Source: JBOGXF01 sp050694275 (lineage in GTDB: Bacteria; Actinomycetota; CADDZG01; WHSQ01). From it: a stretch of DNA of 14,863 nt. The stretch covers positions 1 through 14,863 of the forward strand of contig JBOGXF010000096.1 in assembly GCA_050694275.1 (NCBI GenBank). Direction: 5' to 3'. The notes beneath the pieces were generated by a model. It saw nothing but the letters and a program-made list of their open reading frames with translations, made no database searches and was not told the origin of the DNA. Shown piece after piece: positions 1 through 6,670 of this stretch. The first letter of the stretch is position 1. Every line of letters starts with the position of its first letter. The translations under genes were made by a program, and so were the position numbers.

Positions 1-1
1 C

Positions 2-208
2 GCGGTGACGAGCGCGAACCGTTCCGGAGAGCCACCGGCAACTACCCCTGCCGCGGCCCGCGCCGCGCTCGGACAATCGGTGGCGGTATACCTCGACGGC
101 GGGACGTGCGTCGGGACGCCCTCTACCCTTGCATCGCTCGTCCGGGACGTCGAGATTCTCCGTGCCGGTCCCGTGGGGGCCAGACTGCTTCAGAAACTGA
201 CCGAGTAG
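2..208 (+). CDS. L-threonylcarbamoyladenylate synthase (Sua5/TsaC/YrdC family), 3' end only
   Basis: The frame is open from the window edge, so only the last 68 or so residues are present and the true start lies outside. They carry the late YrdC-domain signature: TSANRSGEPPATT near the edge (the SAN-x-SG-x-x-P motif that helps form the substrate pocket), then a YLDGG strand and GTPSTLASLV. The C-terminal ILRAGPV is the usual end of the domain. The family makes threonylcarbamoyl-AMP from threonine, bicarbonate and ATP, the first step of the t6A modification at position 37 of ANN-decoding tRNAs, in the cytoplasm. Only about 20 residues follow the ILR motif, so no extra Sua5 C-terminal domain is present. 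The last 19 bases overlap, tail to tail, the 3' end of the minus-strand peptidase gene. Family assignment is firm; whether to call it tsaC or sua5 cannot be settled from the fragment. Confidence 0.88.
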   Translation, partial: AVTSANRSGEPPATTPAAARAALGQSVAVYLDGGTCVGTPSTLASLVRDVEILRAGPVGARLLQKLTE

Positions 209-1686
209 ATTTCCCTGTACTTCTTCTTGAGATAGTCGAGGAAGGGCGCGACCGTGAGATCTCCACCCGTAACTCTGGCTCCGAGATCTTTCGCCTCGTA
301 GATGTACGCGTGCCTGTGGATTTTGTCGCGCAGCCAAGCGAGCAACCGTCCGGTCTCGCCCGCGCGCAGGCCGTCGTCGAAAGGCCCGAGCTCGGCCTCC
401 GCCGCGGCGAAGAACGCAGCCGCGTAGAGAGTGCCGAGGGTGTAGGTGGGAAAGTAGCCGATCGATCCGACCGACCAGTGCATGTCCTGAAGAACGCCCT
501 CCGTCTGGCTCTCCGGCCGCAGTCCCAGGTGCTTTTCCATTCCCGCGTCCCACGCGTCGGGAAGGTCGGAAACCTCGAGCTCGTCCCGCATGAGAGCGAG
601 CTCGAGCTCGAAGCGCAAAACGATGTGCAGGTTGTAGGTCAGCTCATCGGCCTCGACACGAATCAAGGTTCTCTGCGGATAGTTCACTCCGAGATAGAAC
701 TCGTCTGGGGTGATCATCCCCACCTCAGGGAAGCGTTCTTTAAGATGGGGGAGCATGAACTCGGTGAAGGTCCGGCCGCGCCCGACCTGGTTCTCCCACA
801 GCCGTGACTGTGACTCGTGCATCCCGAACGACGGCGCGTTACCCGCGGGAAGGCCGACGAGATGATCGGGTATTCCCTGGTCGTACAGCGCGTGACCGGT
901 TTCGTGGATGGCCGCGTAGATCGGGCTCAAGGGCATCTTCGGCCGCGTCCATATCGTCTGCCGAACGTCGCCCCGTCCGATGTGGATCGTGAATGGGTGG
1001 GGTGACCGGTCGAGCCTGCCTCCGCGCATGTCGTACCCGAGGCGATCGATCAACCATTCGCAGAAACTGATCTGTTTCTCCTCGTCGAAGCGCCGCGAGA
1101 GAAAATCCGGGCGCGGTCCGGTGTTGGCAAGAATCGCGTCGGCGATCGGCTTGAGCTCGAGGACGAGCCCGGTGAGAAGGCTTTCGACCTCGGCGGTTTT
1201 CATTCCTGGTTCGAAATCGTCGAGCAGAGCGTCGTAGCGCTCGGACTCGTAGCCGATGGCATCTGCCTGCTCCTTCTTGAGCGCAACGAGTTTGGTGAGG
1301 TGCGGCTCGAGCATGCTGAAATCCGACGCCGGCTTTGCCTCGATCCATGCCTGGTAGGCGAGTCCCTCGGTCTCGGCGATCTCCCGGACGAGGTCGCGTG
1401 GCACCTTGGTCGCCCGGTCGTAGTCGCGCCGCAGGATACGAACGTGAGCGGCGCGTTCTGTGTCGATTGAGTCGTCGGCCTCGAGCTCGCCGAGGAGAGT
1501 TCCCACCTCGGGATCCACCAGCCGGTCGTGCATTATCGCCTGGATGCTGGAGAGGGCCCGGGCTCGGGCGTGGGCCCCTTTGGGCGGCATCTTCGTCGAC
1601 TGGTCCCAGTGCATGAGGGTCGCCGCGTGACGCAAGTCGGCCATCTCGTCGAGCCGGGGCAGGAGTTGCTCCCAGGGGTGGGTCAT
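190..1686 (-). CDS. Carboxypeptidase Taq, M32 family zinc metallopeptidase
   Basis: A 498-residue protein, matching the usual ~500-residue length of M32 enzymes, which remove C-terminal residues from peptides in the cytoplasm. The zinc site is visible: HETGH at residues 261-265 (HExxH) and HESQS at 290-294, whose Glu is the expected third ligand. Other family landmarks are HWDQSTKMPPKGAHAR near residue 26, IWTRPK near 245, and DMHWSVGSIGYFPTYTLG near 401-418. I chose the ATG at 1686 because the family begins with this aligned segment (MTHPWEQLL). An in-frame start at 1848 would add 54 residues antisense to the phosphatase gene with no family similarity. No Shine-Dalgarno is evident, but TAGGTT lies 8 bases before the ATG, suggesting a leaderless message. 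It is the only minus-strand gene in the window, inserted between two members of an otherwise co-directional block. Confidence 0.95.
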   Translation of the reverse strand: MTHPWEQLLPRLDEMADLRHAATLMHWDQSTKMPPKGAHARARALSSIQAIMHDRLVDPEVGTLLGELEADDSIDTERAAHVRILRRDYDRATKVPRDLVREIAETEGLAYQAWIEAKPASDFSMLEPHLTKLVALKKEQADAIGYESERYDALLDDFEPGMKTAEVESLLTGLVLELKPIADAILANTGPRPDFLSRRFDEEKQISFCEWLIDRLGYDMRGGRLDRSPHPFTIHIGRGDVRQTIWTRPKMPLSPIYAAIHETGHALYDQGIPDHLVGLPAGNAPSFGMHESQSRLWENQVGRGRTFTEFMLPHLKERFPEVGMITPDEFYLGVNYPQRTLIRVEADELTYNLHIVLRFELELALMRDELEVSDLPDAWDAGMEKHLGLRPESQTEGVLQDMHWSVGSIGYFPTYTLGTLYAAAFFAAAEAELGPFDDGLRAGETGRLLAWLRDKIHRHAYIYEAKDLGARVTGGDLTVAPFLDYLKKKYREIYSVSF

Positions 1687-1694
1687 GGCGGTCA

Positions 1695-1700
1695 AACCTA
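1695..1700 (-). promoter_or_regulatory. Candidate -10 element of the M32 peptidase gene (leaderless)
   Basis: On the minus strand this reads TAGGTT, a TANNNT-type -10 hexamer, with 8 bases between it and the ATG at 1686. Transcription would start at or within a base or two of the start codon. No convincing -35 is visible at 17-18 bases, which is common in actinobacterial promoters. The 55-base gap to the divergent phosphatase gene must hold both promoters. Confidence 0.45.
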
Positions 1701-1741
1701 CTCGGGATCGAGCCTCGCTCGCCTGTGTCAGATTGGTTGCG

Positions 1742-2272
1742 GTGAAACTGCTTTTCGTATGCACCGGCAACCTGTGCCGGTCGCCGATGGCGGCGGCGCT
1801 CATGGCGCACGAGCTGTCGGTTAGAGGGTGCCAGGAAGTCGAGGTCATCTCGGCCGGGACGTGGGCCGGCGCGGGCTATCCGGCCACGACCGAGGTTGGC
1901 GACGTCCTCGCTCCGCTCGGAATCGACGTCTCGGGCCATCGGTCGCAGCCGCTCGCGCCCGAGCTGGTCGAGGAGGCCGACGTGGTCGTGGCGATGACGA
2001 GCGTCCACCGGGCCGAGATCGCCCGGATCGCCCCAAACGTGGGAGGCAAGACCGTCTTGCTCAAGGAGCTCGGCGAGATCGCCTTCGACGGGAGCGGCCA
2101 GACCGCGGAAGAGCGCGTGGGGGCTCTGCTCGAGGCGGCGCGGCCCGAGTCGCGCCGGGCCCTCGATCTCGACGATCCGATGGGCCTGCCGATCACCGCT
2201 TACCGGCGGGCGTACGAGGAGATCTCGGCCGGGATCGCGGCCCTCGCCGACGTCATCTGTCCTCCTTCCTAG
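1742..2272 (+). CDS. Low-molecular-weight phosphatase, YwlE-like (protein-tyrosine or protein-arginine phosphatase)
   Basis: A 176-residue cytoplasmic phosphatase. The C-x5-R phosphate loop CTGNLCRS is at residues 7-14 (nucleophile Cys7, Arg13) and is followed by PMAAAL. The general-acid aspartate is probably Asp145 in DDPMGLP, aligning with the DPFGG motif of YwlE-type enzymes. The GTG at 1742 is chosen because it puts the catalytic Cys at residue 7, as in the family; a longer start at 1685 adds 19 unrelated residues. No Shine-Dalgarno precedes the GTG. CAGATT ends 7 bases upstream and is a weak -10 candidate. Context supports the YwlE relationship: in Bacillus subtilis ywlE (arginine phosphatase) lies with the sua5 homologue ywlC, rpiB (ywlF) and glyA. 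However, position 11, Thr in YwlE and tied to phosphoarginine selectivity, is Leu here, so the substrate is uncertain. No arginine kinase gene is in the window. Confidence 0.92.
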   Translation: MKLLFVCTGNLCRSPMAAALMAHELSVRGCQEVEVISAGTWAGAGYPATTEVGDVLAPLGIDVSGHRSQPLAPELVEEADVVVAMTSVHRAEIARIAPNVGGKTVLLKELGEIAFDGSGQTAEERVGALLEAARPESRRALDLDDPMGLPITAYRRAYEEISAGIAALADVICPPS

Positions 2273-2356
2273 GGTCGGGATCGGGCTCGCTTCGCTTGTC
2301 TACGTAGTTTCCCGGGGTGCGCTCAAGGAGCCGGCTTTCTCGCCGAAGGACACCTG

Positions 2357-3628
2357 ATGACTGATTCGGGCATGCATAAGGTCGCCGCGCCGCCCCCACC
2401 GCCCGCGGGGACGGATGCACGTAACGAGCCCCCCTCTGCGACTGCGGAGCCGAGGGCCGCGGCGTCGCGCCCGGCCCCCGCCTCGGCCCAATCGGCCGAG
2501 GAGATGTCGCTCGCTGTAGAGCTGCCGCCCATCCGGAAAGGCGCTGACGGGCGCGCCACCATCGACGACCTGTTGGGTTACGTCGTCGACGTCAAGTCTT
2601 CGGATCTCCACGCCAAGCCCGCGGTCCCTCCGACGATCCGAATGAGCGGTCAACTGGTGCCGCTCGACCATCCGGTGCTGACCGCAGACGAGTGCAAGGA
2701 AATGGCGTTCGCAATGATGGGCGAGAAGGAGATCGCGACGCTTGCCGACAAAGGCGAGGTCGACTTCGCGTACTCACTCGCCGGCGTGAGCCGCTTTCGC
2801 GTGAACGTCCACCGTCAGCGGGGGACCCTCGGCATCGCCGCCCGGCGGATCCTCCCGGGCGCTCCCGACCTGGACGAGCTTGGTCTCCCCCCGGCGGTGC
2901 GCACCCTCGCCGACGAACAGCGGGGGCTGCTGCTCGTCACCGGGCCGACCTCGTCCGGAAAGACCACCACCTGCGGAGCCATCATTCGTCACATCAACCA
3001 CAGCCGACGCTGTCACATCGTGACCGTGGAGGACCCGATCGAGATCCTCCACGAGGACGAGCTTTCCGTGGTCACGCAGCGTGAGGTCGGTCAGGACACG
3101 AGCGACTTCCTCACCGCACTGAGAGCCGCGATGCGCCAGGATCCCGACGTCATCTTCGTCGGCGAGATCCGCGACACCGAGACCGTGAAAGCGGCTCTGC
3201 AGGCAGCGGAGACCGGTCACCTGGTGCTTGCTACCTTGCATACCACCGACGTGTCCGAGACGGTCAACCGAATCATCGACTTCTATCCCGCCGATCACCA
3301 GAAGCAGATCCGCGTCGCGCTCGCCGCGTCTCTCGCCGGCGTGATATCGCAGCGCCTCCTCCCTAAGATCGATGGGGACCGCGCCCCGGCGATCGAGGTC
3401 ATGCTCGCCAACGGCCGCATCCGGGATTGCATCCTCAACCCGGAGAAGACCCACGAGATCCACGACATCATGGCGGAGTCGGACTTCTACGGAATGCAGA
3501 CGTTCGACCAAGCGCTCATCAACCTCTACCGGGCCAAGCTCGTAACGCTCGAGGACGCCACCGCCGCGGCGACCAGCCCGCACGATTTCCACCTCGCCCT
3601 CCAGCAGGCGGGACTGCTCGCGGTCTGA
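2357..3628 (+). CDS. PilT-type twitching motility / type IV pilus retraction ATPase
   Basis: A 423-residue secretion-superfamily ATPase. Residues 1-60 are Pro/Ala-rich and look disordered, an extension not present in typical ~345-residue PilT. The PilT core then begins near DLLGYVVDVKSSDLH (residues 71-85). Motifs in order: Walker A GPTSSGKTT at 196-204, Asp box TVEDPIEI at 223-230, Walker B DPDVIFVGEIRD at 262-273, His box LATLHTTD at 291-298. The C-terminal region has AIEVMLANGRIRDCI (345-359), which aligns with the segment leading into the retraction-linked AIRNLIRE motif of PilT, and MQTFDQAL near 380. Hexameric PilT powers pilus disassembly at the inner membrane base. The ATG has a good site, GAAGGA at 2345-2350, six bases upstream. 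No other pil gene is in the window, so the machine it serves is elsewhere. PilU is the closest alternative name. Confidence 0.92.
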   Translation: MTDSGMHKVAAPPPPPAGTDARNEPPSATAEPRAAASRPAPASAQSAEEMSLAVELPPIRKGADGRATIDDLLGYVVDVKSSDLHAKPAVPPTIRMSGQLVPLDHPVLTADECKEMAFAMMGEKEIATLADKGEVDFAYSLAGVSRFRVNVHRQRGTLGIAARRILPGAPDLDELGLPPAVRTLADEQRGLLLVTGPTSSGKTTTCGAIIRHINHSRRCHIVTVEDPIEILHEDELSVVTQREVGQDTSDFLTALRAAMRQDPDVIFVGEIRDTETVKAALQAAETGHLVLATLHTTDVSETVNRIIDFYPADHQKQIRVALAASLAGVISQRLLPKIDGDRAPAIEVMLANGRIRDCILNPEKTHEIHDIMAESDFYGMQTFDQALINLYRAKLVTLEDATAAATSPHDFHLALQQAGLLAV

Positions 3629-3672
3629 CCGCGGGTCGCGAAAACCCAACTCTCGCCCCTTCTGGATTTCCC

Positions 3673-3689
3673 GTAGGACCTGGTCCTAC
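3673..3689 (+). promoter_or_regulatory. 17-bp palindrome upstream of rpiB, candidate operator
   Basis: The sequence GTAGGACCTGGTCCTAC is a perfect 8-bp inverted repeat around one central base. It lies 6 bases upstream of the TAGGAT -10 candidate, covering the -35 and spacer region, where a dimeric activator or repressor would act. It follows pilT by 44 bases. As RNA it would be an 8-bp stem with an impossible 1-base loop and no T-tract, so a DNA-level protein site is more likely than a terminator. The half-site GGACC faintly recalls GGGAC of response regulators such as DosR, but the spacing differs, so I do not assign a regulator. Confidence 0.45.
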
Positions 3690-3695
3690 GAGACA

Positions 3696-3701
3696 TAGGA
3701 T
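3696..3701 (+). promoter_or_regulatory. Candidate -10 element of the rpiB-glyA-wecA unit (leaderless)
   Basis: TAGGAT sits 8 bases before the rpiB ATG, the same spacing as the TAGGTT before the M32 peptidase gene. The same hexamer occurs upstream of the atp operon. There is no good Shine-Dalgarno in the 8-base gap, so translation may start at the 5' end of the mRNA. The -35 position is taken by the palindrome at 3673-3689 rather than by a TTGACA-like box, suggesting activator dependence or repression. Confidence 0.45.
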
Positions 3702-3709
3702 CGTGGGCG

Positions 3710-4165
3710 ATGAGGATCGCGCTGGGATGTGACCACGCCGGCTACCCGCTCAAGGTCGAGATCGCCAAGCATCTCGCCGAGGCGGGACACGAGGTGATCG
3801 ACTTCGGAACGGATTCCGAGGAGTCCGTCGACTATCCGTCGTTCTGCGCGGCGGTCGGCCGATCCGTCGTCGCCGGCGAAGCCGATTTCGGCTTGGTGAT
3901 GGGCGGAACCGGCCAGGGAGAGCAGATCGCGGCGAACAAGGTGCACGGGGTGCGGGCCGCGCTCTGCCTCGATGAGTTCACCGCACGCTTCGCTCGTTTG
4001 CACAACGACGCGAACGTGCTGGCGCTCGGGGGCCGGGTGCTCGCGCCCACACTCGCGTGCGCCCTCGTCGACGTTTTCCTTCAGACCGACTTCGAGGGGG
4101 CGCGACACGCACGACGGATCGCGCAGATAGGCGACATCGAGAAAGAGGAGTGTGAACGCCGATGA
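3710..4165 (+). CDS. rpiB: Ribose-5-phosphate isomerase B (RpiB/LacAB family)
   Basis: A 151-residue protein of normal family length that interconverts ribose 5-phosphate and ribulose 5-phosphate in the pentose phosphate pathway. The N-terminus has ALGCDHAGYPLK (residues 4-15, with the phosphate/substrate residues Asp8 and His9). The active-site loop GGTGQGEQIAANK is at 65-77, and LHNDANVLALGGR at 97-109. E. coli-type enzymes have a catalytic cysteine in a CGTG loop. Here residue 65 is Gly and Glu71 is present, matching the Mycobacterium tuberculosis type, where a glutamate is the proposed base. The gene probably starts its own transcript (TAGGAT eight bases upstream). Its stop overlaps the glyA start as ATGA, so the two are translationally coupled. 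Confidence 0.95.
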   Translation: MRIALGCDHAGYPLKVEIAKHLAEAGHEVIDFGTDSEESVDYPSFCAAVGRSVVAGEADFGLVMGGTGQGEQIAANKVHGVRAALCLDEFTARFARLHNDANVLALGGRVLAPTLACALVDVFLQTDFEGARHARRIAQIGDIEKEECERR

Positions 4166-5427
4166 GCAACCCCGGCTGGGCGGACTGGGCGGCGGTCGAG
4201 AAGGTCGATCCCGAAGTCGCCGACGCGATCCTCCGTGAAGTGGACCGCGAAAACACGAAGATCGAGCTCATCGCGTCCGAGAATTTCTCGTCACCGGCGG
4301 TGCTCGCCGCGCTCGGCACCCCGCTCACCAACAAGTACGCGGAGGGCTATCCCGGGCGCCGCTATTACGGGGGCTGTGAGTATGTTGATGTCGCCGAGAG
4401 CCTTGCCATCGAGCGCGCCAAGGCGCTGTTCGGAGCCGACCACGCTAACGTCCAACCGCACGCCGGTGCCCAGGCAAACATCGCCGCCTACTTCGCGTTC
4501 CTGGAGCCCGGCGACACATTCATGGGCATGGAGCTCGCTCACGGAGGCCACCTCACGCACGGGTCGCCCGTCAATTTCACCGGAAAGATGTTCAGGATCG
4601 TCTCTTACGGGGTGAAGGAGGACACCGAGCTGATCGACTACGACGAGGTGCGCGACATTGCCAAGCGCGAGCGGCCGAAGCTGATCGTCGCGGGCGCGAC
4701 CGCGTACTCGCGTATTTGGGACTTCGAGGCATTTCGCTCGATCGCCGACGAGGTCGGGGCCGTCTTCGTGGTGGACGCCGCGCACTTCATCGGGCTCGTC
4801 GCGGGCGACGCTCACCCGAATCCCGTGGAGCATGCCGACGTCGTCACGTGTACGACGCACAAGACGCTTCGGGGGCCGAGAGGCGCCATGATCATGTGCA
4901 AGGAGGAGCACGCGAAGGCGATCGACAAGAGCGTCTTTCCCGCGTGGCAGGGCGGGCCGTTGATGCATTCGATAGCCGCCAAGGCCGTTGCGCTCGCCGA
5001 AGCGGCAACCGATGAGTTCCGCTCCTACGCTCACCAGGTCGTAGCCAACGCCAGGACCATGGCGAGCACGCTCGCCCAGGAGGGGCTAAGGATCGTTTCG
5101 GGCGGAACGGACAACCACCTGATGCTGGTCGACCTGCGCCCTGCCGGGCTGACCGGCAAGGTCGCCGAGGAGCGCCTCGACGACGTTGGCATCACGGTCA
5201 ACAAGAACGCGATCCCATACGACCCCGAGAAACCGTTCGTCGCATCGGGCATCCGCATCGGCACCCCCGCGGTCACGACGTGCGGGATGAAAGAGGACGA
5301 GATCGCCGAGGTCGGTCGTCTCATCGCCCGCGCCCTCAAGGATGACTCGGACGCGACCAAGCAGGACGTAAGGGCAAGGGTCGCCGAACTTACGAGCCGG
5401 TTCCGTCCGTATCCGGACGTCGTCTAG
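4162..5427 (+). CDS. glyA: Serine hydroxymethyltransferase
   Basis: A 421-residue PLP enzyme, typical length, that converts serine and tetrahydrofolate to glycine and 5,10-methylene-tetrahydrofolate in the cytoplasm, feeding one-carbon and purine/thymidylate synthesis. Visible motifs are IELIASENF at 34-42, the substrate loop EGYPGRRYYGG at 61-71, VQPHAGAQAN at 97-106, DAAHFIGLV at 205-213 (Asp205 expected to contact the PLP ring nitrogen) and TTHKTLRGPRG at 231-241, where Lys234 is the Schiff-base lysine. The ATG at 4162 overlaps the rpiB stop by four bases. The stop codon shares its last base with the GTG start of the next gene, so rpiB, glyA and the transferase form one coupled unit. Nothing unusual is seen in the protein. 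Confidence 0.97.
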   Translation: MSNPGWADWAAVEKVDPEVADAILREVDRENTKIELIASENFSSPAVLAALGTPLTNKYAEGYPGRRYYGGCEYVDVAESLAIERAKALFGADHANVQPHAGAQANIAAYFAFLEPGDTFMGMELAHGGHLTHGSPVNFTGKMFRIVSYGVKEDTELIDYDEVRDIAKRERPKLIVAGATAYSRIWDFEAFRSIADEVGAVFVVDAAHFIGLVAGDAHPNPVEHADVVTCTTHKTLRGPRGAMIMCKEEHAKAIDKSVFPAWQGGPLMHSIAAKAVALAEAATDEFRSYAHQVVANARTMASTLAQEGLRIVSGGTDNHLMLVDLRPAGLTGKVAEERLDDVGITVNKNAIPYDPEKPFVASGIRIGTPAVTTCGMKEDEIAEVGRLIARALKDDSDATKQDVRARVAELTSRFRPYPDVV

Positions 5428-6542
5428 TGCTGAACGGATCCGGGATCGTCGACTACCTTTTCGTGGGTCTTCTTGCCCTGACGATCACTTTTACCCTCAC
5501 GCCGGCTATCCGCGTCCTCATGCGCCGGCTCGGCGCCATCGACCGCCCGAGCGATCGCAAGGTTCACGCGCACGAAACCCCTACTCTCGGAGGCCTTGCG
5601 CTCTTTATAGGGGTATTGGGGGCCGGCGCGATCGCGTACCTCATGCCGGAGTTCACCGAGCGATTCACGCGCTCGTCCGAGCTGCTGGGGATGGGGGCCG
5701 CGGCCGTGGTCATCTTCGCCCTCGGCGCGGTCGACGACCTCCGCGATCTTCCCGCGCCGGTGAAGCTGGCAGGCCAGGTGTTCGCGTCGGGAATCTTGTT
5801 TCTGTCCGGTGTGAAAATGCAGTTCGTCCTGCTGCCCGGGGAGTTCATCAACCTCTCCGACGACGTGTCGGCGCTCGTCACGGTCCTGTGGATGGTGATA
5901 ATGATCAATGCCGTCAATCTCGTCGACGGGCTCGACGGCCTTGCCGCCGGGATCGTTGCGATCGCCGCCTCTGCCTTCTTCGTCTATACATTCCGGCTCG
6001 CCGTCAACGGGAGCCTCGGTGCGTTTCCGGCCGCGCCTCTGGTCACGATCATCATCGTCGGCGCCGCTCTTGGATTCCTGCGCTACAACTTCCATCCGGC
6101 GAGCATCTTCATGGGCGATTCCGGCGCGATGCTGCTCGGTCTCCTGCTCGGCGCTGCAACCATCTCGGGCATCGGTAACGCCCCGGCCCCCGCACCATCG
6201 GAAGTGTTCCTCGCCTACTTCCCGCTCGTCATCCCCCTCTCCGTCCTGCTGATCCCGATCGTCGACGCACTGCTCGCGATCGTGCGACGAGCGCGCAAGG
6301 GACGAAGCATCTTCGTCGCGGACAAGGAGCACCTGCATCACCGGCTGATGGATCTGGGGCACGGCCACCGGCAGGCGGTCATCGTGATGTACGCGTGGTC
6401 CGCGCTCGCGGCGGGGGCGGGGCTCGCGTTCAGCTTCCTCGACCGGGCGGATGTCGTCTTCGCCCTCCCGGTCGCGGTCGGGGCGATAGTCATCTACACC
6501 CTGTTCCCAGTGCTGACCAAGGCGATCCAGGACCGCCTCTAG
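5427..6542 (+). CDS. Undecaprenyl-phosphate glycosyl-phosphate transferase (WecA/TagO/MraY family)
   Basis: A 371-residue polytopic membrane protein that transfers a sugar-1-phosphate, most likely GlcNAc-1-phosphate, from a UDP-sugar to a polyprenyl phosphate, starting a lipid-linked cell-wall glycan. Motifs in order: DRPSDRKVHAHETPTLGG at 39-56, the metal-binding Asp pair in AVDDLRDLP at 101-109, NLVDGLDGL at 164-172, FMGDSGAM at 228-235 and HLHHRLMDLGH at 302-312. The HxHHR motif and the missing MraY muramyl-pentapeptide signature point to WecA/TagO rather than MraY. About ten hydrophobic segments are apparent. The GTG start at 5427 overlaps the glyA stop as TAGTG. A strong hairpin begins 13 bases after the stop. 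In actinobacteria this gene often precedes the atp operon; its product may supply a linkage unit for arabinogalactan-like or teichoic polymers, but which polymer is not visible here. Confidence 0.92.
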   Translation: MLNGSGIVDYLFVGLLALTITFTLTPAIRVLMRRLGAIDRPSDRKVHAHETPTLGGLALFIGVLGAGAIAYLMPEFTERFTRSSELLGMGAAAVVIFALGAVDDLRDLPAPVKLAGQVFASGILFLSGVKMQFVLLPGEFINLSDDVSALVTVLWMVIMINAVNLVDGLDGLAAGIVAIAASAFFVYTFRLAVNGSLGAFPAAPLVTIIIVGAALGFLRYNFHPASIFMGDSGAMLLGLLLGAATISGIGNAPAPAPSEVFLAYFPLVIPLSVLLIPIVDALLAIVRRARKGRSIFVADKEHLHHRLMDLGHGHRQAVIVMYAWSALAAGAGLAFSFLDRADVVFALPVAVGAIVIYTLFPVLTKAIQDRL

Positions 6543-6554
6543 CCCCCTTTCCGC

Positions 6555-6605
6555 CCAAGGTTGCGCGTCTCAGGCTCCTGGGGAGCTTCAAACGCGCAAC
6601 CTTGG
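6555..6605 (+). terminator. Strong hairpin after the transferase gene, probable terminator
   Basis: Positions 6555-6568 (CCAAGGTTGCGCGT) pair perfectly with 6592-6605 in a 14-bp outer stem. Inside, 6572-6578 pairs with 6582-6588 (seven pairs, one G-U) around a 3-base loop. The whole structure begins 13 bases after the stop codon and ends 34 bases before the Rex operator, so it separates the rpiB-glyA-wecA unit from the atp operon. There is no proper T-tract after it (CGACTTTGGGG follows), which is common for hairpins in high-GC actinobacteria. It could also be a 3' end processing or stabilising structure, or an interspersed palindromic repeat. Confidence 0.6.
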
Positions 6606-6639
6606 CGACTTTGGGGCCGGGTTGCGCCTCCCCCGGACT

Positions 6640-6657
6640 TTGTGAAATAATTCACAA
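6640..6657 (+). promoter_or_regulatory. Rex (redox-sensing repressor) operator of the atp operon
   Basis: TTGTGAAATAATTCACAA consists of the perfect inverted repeat TTGTGAA / TTCACAA separated by four bases. This is the known consensus of Rex, which binds DNA when NADH/NAD+ is low and is released by NADH. It stands out as an AT-rich island in GC-rich DNA. It ends 13 bases before the TAGGAT -10 candidate and so covers the -35 region, the expected place for a repressor. The next gene is the first of the ATP synthase operon. From memory, Rex control of atp genes has been reported in Streptomyces, which fits. Confidence 0.8.
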
Positions 6658-6670
6658 GCGTCCTTCGGGA

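Noticed and set aside
1687..1848. In-frame 5' extension of the M32 peptidase gene to 1848
   Set aside because: It would add 54 residues antisense to the start of the phosphatase gene, with no family similarity, and it would bypass the TAGGTT element placed correctly for the ATG at 1686.
839..2008. 389-residue minus-strand open frame
   Set aside because: Arg/Pro-rich shadow of the M32 peptidase and phosphatase genes with no recognisable domain.
3673..3689. DosR/DevR box upstream of rpiB
   Set aside because: The half-sites resemble GGGAC, but the spacing between them (three bases between GGAC and GTCC) does not match the DosR consensus as I know it. The regulator is left unassigned.
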